A stretch of 18,817 nt of DNA from a bacterium (GTDB lineage: Bacteria > Chloroflexota > Dormibacteria > UBA8260 > Bog-877), in the NCBI GenBank assembly GCA_021817025.1, contig JAKAWF010000038.1, positions 1 through 18,817 of the forward strand. Direction: 5' to 3'. Position numbers and translations under genes: made by a program. The notes beneath the pieces were generated by a model. The model saw nothing but the letters and a program-made list of their open reading frames with translations, did not search any database and was not told the DNA's origin. Of this stretch, positions 15,841 to 18,817 are shown piece after piece (within the stretch, counting starts at the first letter, position 1; every line of letters starts with the position of its first letter).

Positions 15841-15845
15841 CCTCC
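15841..15845 (-). promoter_or_regulatory. ribosome binding site fixing the lipoate ligase start
   Basis: GGAGG five bases before the ATG at 15835 selects this start over the in-frame ATG at 15856 and longer alternatives. Confidence 0.7.
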
Positions 15846-15941
15846 ACTTCACCCATCGGCGGACTGACTGACCGCGCCCGGGTCACAGCTGGGCTGGAAC
15901 TCCCATCCCCGCTGCGGCCAGACCCAGCGGGATTTGCCGTA

Positions 15942-17174
15942 GTGGAGTCTCTCACCTTGCGCCCGGTCGTGAACTCGTGGGCCGTCGCGCCCGACCAGTC
16001 CGTCGTGGTCGGGCGCGACGCAGGGAGGCCGGAGATCGCAGTGCTGCCCACTCCCTCCCGCGCCTACCAGCGGCTGGTCGAGCTACCGCTGCCGGCTCAT
16101 CACATCGCCCCTGCCGCCGCCGGCCGGCTGTGGTTGCGTTGCTGGCCGGCCAAGATCACACAGAGGGCCCGGGCGCGCCCGTTCGGGCGCGAACTGCTGG
16201 TGCTGGCCCCGGACGGCACCGTGCTTCGGCTCCTGACCATGGAGGGCGCACTGGCCCAGCTCCTGGCCGCCGGTCCTCTGATGCTGGTGGCGGCGGTCGG
16301 CGGGACGCTCCACGCCTTTGACGCGGACGGGCGGCTCCGCTGGCGCCATCCGGTGCCGGGATGGCCAGCCACCCCGGAGCCACGAGTCTGGTCCGATGAA
16401 GACGGGGCCAGGATCTGGGTGGCCGAGGCCGGCGGCATCAGCGAACTGGACGGTTCCGGGGCGCTGCGCTGGAGCGCGGACTTGCCGGCCTCTCTCGCCC
16501 CTGACCCGGTCTCACAGGCGCGACGCCGCCAGGCGGCGGAGTTGCTGGGAGTCGCGATCGATGCCTCTGCCCGCCAGCTGCGTCGCGCCTTCCACCGGCG
16601 GGCCAAGGAGACCCATCCAGACCATCATCCCGATGAACCCCGGGCGGCGGAGAGGTTTCGGGCAGTGGCGGGAGCGTACCGGGCCCTGAGGGAGGCCTCG
16701 CCCGGGGGGAATCCCCACGAGAGTGGCCTGCTCCGGGTCAGTGATGCCGTGGCGGCAGGGCAGGAGGGGGTGTGGGTTGGCACCAGCTCGGGGAGCTGGC
16801 ACCGCTTCGACGGCCGCGGCCGCGAAGTCGAGCAGGGCCAGCTCCGGCGCGGAGGGCCCGCGGTGCTGGCGGTCGACAGCGCGGGTCAGCTGGTCGCAGC
16901 CGGCTGTGAAGGGGAACTGGAGATGGGCGACGGCAGGCTGGTCCCGCTACCCGCCGACTGGGACTACCGCCTGCGCGCCACCCGCGCCGGTGTGATCGTC
17001 CACGGCCGTGATCGGCTGCTGGTGGTTGGGCCCGATGGCACCGTTCAGCAAAGTCGGCTGTCGCGCCCGGCGCAGGCCGAATGGGTCGGTGAAGATCTCT
17101 ACCTCTTCTGCGCCGAGGGCGACTTCCGCCATCTCAGACCGAGTAACCCTGCTCCTCCAGCAGGTCCTCCATGA
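15942..17174 (+). CDS. beta-propeller-like protein with inserted J-domain
   Basis: A protein of about 410 residues with an unusual architecture. Residues about 1-190 and 255-400 consist of short beta-rich repeats of the PQQ/WD type (LLVLAPDGTVLRLL, GGTLHAFDADGRLRWRHP, GGISELDGSGALRWSADL; later GVWVGTSSGSWHRFDGRGR and LLVVGPDGTVQQSRL). Between them, at about 197-251, lies a complete J-domain (AAELLGVAIDASARQLRRAF) with the essential HPD motif at 225-227, expected to stimulate a DnaK-type chaperone. No signal peptide or membrane segment is seen. The start is uncertain: GTG at 15942 avoids overlap with the divergent ligase gene; ATG at 15834 would give 447 residues. Its last 41 bases overlap the end of hdrC convergently. 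I do not know a named family; an assembly or quality-control factor is a guess. Confidence 0.75.
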   Translation: MESLTLRPVVNSWAVAPDQSVVVGRDAGRPEIAVLPTPSRAYQRLVELPLPAHHIAPAAAGRLWLRCWPAKITQRARARPFGRELLVLAPDGTVLRLLTMEGALAQLLAAGPLMLVAAVGGTLHAFDADGRLRWRHPVPGWPATPEPRVWSDEDGARIWVAEAGGISELDGSGALRWSADLPASLAPDPVSQARRRQAAELLGVAIDASARQLRRAFHRRAKETHPDHHPDEPRAAERFRAVAGAYRALREASPGGNPHESGLLRVSDAVAAGQEGVWVGTSSGSWHRFDGRGREVEQGQLRRGGPAVLAVDSAGQLVAAGCEGELEMGDGRLVPLPADWDYRLRATRAGVIVHGRDRLLVVGPDGTVQQSRLSRPAQAEWVGEDLYLFCAEGDFRHLRPSNPAPPAGPP

Positions 17175-17817
17175 CGTCACCCAGAATCGTGTGCAGATTG
17201 ACATCGATGCTCTTGATCATGTCCAGGACCCCAGTCAGGTGCCAGATCAAGTAGAGCTCGGTGAGGGTCTTCTCGGACACGGCCCATGAGGTGCTGGTGG
17301 TGTGGAGCGTTTCTGGAGGCAGGGCCCTGCGCCACAGCTCGAGATTGGCCGAGACCACCTTGGTGTCCGGGCCCCAGTCCGGGAACGCCTCCGGCTGGAT
17401 CATGTCCGGGGAGACCTGCGTGCCGGTGCCCATGATCTTGTAGATGATCCGTCCGTACCCTTCCAGCGCCTCCTTGGCGGTGCGCAGACCGTTCCGGACC
17501 GCCACCTCGCGAAGGATCGTGATGACCCCGCCGGGGTTGTTGCCACGGGGACAGCGCAGGCAGGAGAAGCACTGGGAGCAGTCCCAGACCTCGCCATTCA
17601 TCTGCTCCCAGACCAGCTCGACGTCCTGGCGGGCGACCGCCTGGGTGATCCGACGGGGACTGAACTCGTAGAAGCGTGCGGAGGGGCAGGCCGCCACGCA
17701 GATCCCGCATTCGTAGCAACCCTTGAGGAAGTCGGGGAAGCGCGCGTCGGCTTGGACCTCAGCGAAGAGGCGCTGCTTCTCCTCGAGGGGGGCTTCGGGA
17801 ACCGAGGTGGGCCGCAT
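17134..17817 (-). CDS. HdrC-like iron-sulfur subunit (sHdr-type heterodisulfide reductase)
   Basis: A 227-residue soluble protein with two 4Fe-4S motifs. The first is a full CX2CX2CX3CP (C34, C37, C40, C44 in CYECGICVAACP). The second is CX2CX2CX2CP (C80, C83, C86, C89 in CSQCFSCLRCPRG), one residue shorter than the classical form. An HdrC-type helical C-terminus (about 150-227) follows, with no membrane helix. In heterodisulfide reductases HdrC relays electrons to the catalytic HdrB. Its operon with tusA and GcvH-like lipoate carriers points to the sulfur-oxidising sHdr complex rather than the methanogen enzyme. The ATG overlaps the tusA stop by one base (TGATG). hdrB and hdrA are not in the window. 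GlpC-like or lactate-utilisation subunits were considered but fit the neighbourhood less well. Confidence 0.85.
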   Translation of the reverse strand: MRPTSVPEAPLEEKQRLFAEVQADARFPDFLKGCYECGICVAACPSARFYEFSPRRITQAVARQDVELVWEQMNGEVWDCSQCFSCLRCPRGNNPGGVITILREVAVRNGLRTAKEALEGYGRIIYKIMGTGTQVSPDMIQPEAFPDWGPDTKVVSANLELWRRALPPETLHTTSTSWAVSEKTLTELYLIWHLTGVLDMIKSIDVNLHTILGDVMEDLLEEQGYSV

Positions 17818-18056
17818 CAGCTGGTCCTCCGGATCAGGAATCGCTGCACCTTGCCGTCCTGCTCGGTGGTGACCAGCTCATGTCCGGTGCGCCGTGTCCA
17901 GGTCTGAATGTCGGGGGTGGCCCCGGGGTCGTCGGCGATCAGGAGCAGCGTCTGCCCGACCGCCACCTCCTTGATCGCCTTGGAGACCTTCACGATCGGC
18001 ATCGGGCACATCATGTGCAGGCAGTCCAGGGTCTTGTCGGCAGCGTCAATGGCCAT
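17817..18056 (-). CDS. tusA: TusA-family sulfur carrier protein
   Basis: A 79-residue TusA/SirA-like protein. The active-site motif CPMP holds the sulfur-binding cysteine C17 after the typical LDCLHMMCPMPIVKV start; an extra cysteine, C12, lies five residues earlier. The remainder follows the two-layer TusA fold (KAIKEVAVGQTLLLIADDPG, then IQTWTRRTGHEL). TusA carries persulfide sulfur between proteins. In sulfur oxidisers it delivers sulfane sulfur to the sHdr or Dsr pathway, whereas in other bacteria it serves tRNA thiolation or molybdenum cofactor. Its position between lipoate-binding proteins and HdrC favours sulfur oxidation. ATG at 18056 is preferred over a longer form from 18092 because GGAGG lies six bases upstream of it. 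It overlaps the small CxxC gene by 11 bases and hdrC by one. Confidence 0.93.
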   Translation of the reverse strand: MAIDAADKTLDCLHMMCPMPIVKVSKAIKEVAVGQTLLLIADDPGATPDIQTWTRRTGHELVTTEQDGKVQRFLIRRTS

Positions 18057-18264
18057 CACTGTCCTCCAGTTGCGGGGCGCGGATGGAGTCACCCTCCAGC
18101 AGGTGGGACCACTCCAGTCGCTGTTGCTCTTTGAAACCTCGTCGTACCCAGGTGGGGGCGAGTTGCCAACAGGTGCGGCACATCGGTCGCCCCGGTTCCA
18201 CCGGCATCATCTGGCAGAGCCGGCAGAGCGGCTCAGTCGGCGCAGCGGAAGCATCGGATTCCAT
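18046..18264 (-). CDS. small double-CxxC (zinc-ribbon-like) protein
   Basis: A 72-residue frame with two CxxC knuckles 11 residues apart (C14, C17 and C29, C32), a likely zinc-ribbon or rubredoxin-like metal site, followed by a basic/aromatic segment (TWVRRGFKEQQRLEW) and an acidic tail. Its start lies 32 bases inside the upstream lipoate-binding-protein gene and its end overlaps tusA by 11 bases, so without it there would be a gap of about 175 bases in an otherwise gapless operon. This supports it being real. No strong ribosome site precedes the ATG (or the GTG just before it), which suggests translational coupling. I do not recognise the family; a metal-binding accessory protein of the sHdr cluster is inference. 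Confidence 0.65.
   Translation of the reverse strand: MESDASAAPTEPLCRLCQMMPVEPGRPMCRTCWQLAPTWVRRGFKEQQRLEWSHLLEGDSIRAPQLEDSDGH
18063..18067 (-). promoter_or_regulatory. ribosome binding site fixing the tusA start
   Basis: GGAGG six bases before the ATG at 18056, inside the last codons of the small CxxC gene. It excludes the 12-residue longer in-frame reading. Confidence 0.7.
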
Positions 18265-18694
18265 CACGGTCGATGCGCTCCTTGTAGAACTCGAAGGCCC
18301 GCCTGCCCGGGGTCAGCCGGTGCCGTTCACCTGCCAGCGCCGTCGGGCGCAGTCGCACCAGCCAGCCGGCCCCGTAGGGATCGCGATTGGCGACCAGGAT
18401 GTCCCGCTCGAAGCTGGCCTGATTGTGGGCCAGAAGTTCGCCCGACAGAGGGGTGGGGAAGGGGCCCGCCCACTTCGCGCTCTCGATGGTGGCGGCGCTC
18501 TGCCCCGCCTCCAGCAGCCTTCCCGGCCGCCTGAACAGGATGCTCACGAGCTTGCCGGCTCTGGTCTGGGCGGGGTCGGTCATGCCCATGGTGACGCTAC
18601 CGTCCGCTTCGAAGCGGACCCAGACGTCGGTCTCGAGCTGGTACTCGAGATCCTCTGGAATAGCGCATCCCTGGTGGGCTCGCAGCTGCTCCAT
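18233..18694 (-). CDS. lbpA: GcvH-like lipoate-binding protein (LbpA type)
   Basis: A 153-residue protein with the GcvH/lipoyl hammerhead fold. The lipoyl-attachment lysine is K74 in ESAKWAGPFPTPLSGEL, preceded by the KLVSILFRRPGRLLEAGQS strand. The aromatic KWxGP context resembles sulfur-pathway LbpA proteins rather than glycine-cleavage H proteins (ESVKAxSDxxxPxSGE). The C-terminus ends in two cysteines (GIRCFRCAD). In the sHdr pathway LbpA carries the lipoyl arm on which sulfur from TusA is thought to be oxidised, passing electrons to the Hdr-like complex. No other glycine-cleavage gene is present. ATG at 18694 has GGAGG six bases upstream, embedded in the final codons of the preceding gene, from whose stop it is separated by two bases. 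Confidence 0.88.
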   Translation of the reverse strand: MEQLRAHQGCAIPEDLEYQLETDVWVRFEADGSVTMGMTDPAQTRAGKLVSILFRRPGRLLEAGQSAATIESAKWAGPFPTPLSGELLAHNQASFERDILVANRDPYGAGWLVRLRPTALAGERHRLTPGRRAFEFYKERIDRDGIRCFRCAD

Positions 18695-18696
18695 CC

Positions 18697-18817
18697 TCAG
18701 CCTCCACAGTCGATTCCCTCCGCCTGGAGCAGGCGGCGGTAGGCTTCCACGCCCGCACTGCCGGTCACCAGCTCGGCACTCTCCACCTCCCAGTCGGAGG
18801 GCTGGAGGCGGACGATC
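18697..18817 (-). CDS. second GcvH-like lipoate-binding protein, C-terminal part
   Basis: The window edge cuts this gene; only the last 39 residues and the stop are present. Its end (IVRLQPSDWEVESAELV..., closing in AEGIDCGG) aligns without gaps over 37 residues with the C-terminal part of the neighbouring GcvH-like protein, with 12 identities, including VRL, the final GI-x-C and a matching tyrosine. I therefore infer a tandem paralogue. The lipoyl lysine lies beyond the edge. It is tightly coupled to the next gene (two-base gap) and supplies that gene's ribosome site. An alternative is a longer multidomain protein with a C-terminal GcvH-like domain. Confidence 0.6.
   Translation of the reverse strand, partial: IVRLQPSDWEVESAELVTGSAGVEAYRRLLQAEGIDCGG

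Noticed and set aside
18233..18694. Glycine cleavage H protein of a glycine-cleavage operon
   Set aside because: No gcvT or gcvP nearby, the lipoyl-lysine context is KWxGP rather than the usual gcvH pattern, and the neighbours are tusA and hdrC.

Overview
This is about 18.8 kb of chromosome from a very GC-rich bacterium with many GTG and TTG starts. Gene content (ROK repressor, CHAD/ParA pair, SNF2 helicase plus SWIM protein, CBS-fused site-2 protease, lipoate-dependent sulfur-oxidation genes) fits a high-GC Actinobacteriota, Chloroflexota or Dormibacterota-type organism. The lineage cannot be fixed from the window. No tRNA, rRNA, CRISPR array or insertion sequence was recognised.

Layout from left to right: a ROK-family regulator on + (20-1357) converges on methylglyoxal synthase mgsA on - (1427-1906). 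A decayed stretch follows (1907-2780) with one short candidate gene and coding remnants. Next is a translationally coupled minus-strand pair: a CYTH-like/CHAD polyphosphate-binding protein, then a ParA-type ATPase (2781-5134). After a 600-base gap come a membrane-embedded M50 (site-2 type) protease with a CBS pair (5733-6875) and a gamma-glutamyltransferase (7176-8948). The ggt start overlaps the stop of a fragment that matches the C-terminal tail of an oligopeptide ABC-transporter ATPase, so ggt probably once closed a peptide-transport operon. On + lies a two-gene unit, SNF2 helicase plus SWIM zinc-finger protein (9490-13595). A frameshifted membrane-protein pseudogene (13741-14549, -) separates it from the last block.

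The most interesting part is the right end (14747-18817). A compact minus-strand operon encodes, in transcription order, the tail of a GcvH-like lipoate-binding protein, a complete second GcvH-like protein with its lipoyl lysine, a tiny double-CxxC protein, a TusA sulfur carrier and an HdrC-like two-cluster ferredoxin protein. Nearby, on the same strand, is a lipoate-protein ligase with a C-terminal accessory domain. Together these are hallmarks of the sulfur-oxidising heterodisulfide-reductase-like (sHdr/LbpA) pathway: TusA delivers sulfane sulfur, the lipoate-binding protein carries the substrate or electrons, HdrC belongs to the iron-sulfur complex, and the ligase attaches lipoate. HdrB and HdrA are not visible and would be expected beyond the right edge. 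Between the ligase and HdrC, on the opposite strand, sits an unusual protein with a J-domain (intact HPD) inserted in beta-propeller-like repeats. Its gene overlaps the end of hdrC tail to tail.

Functions are assigned by reading motifs by eye; no database search was run.
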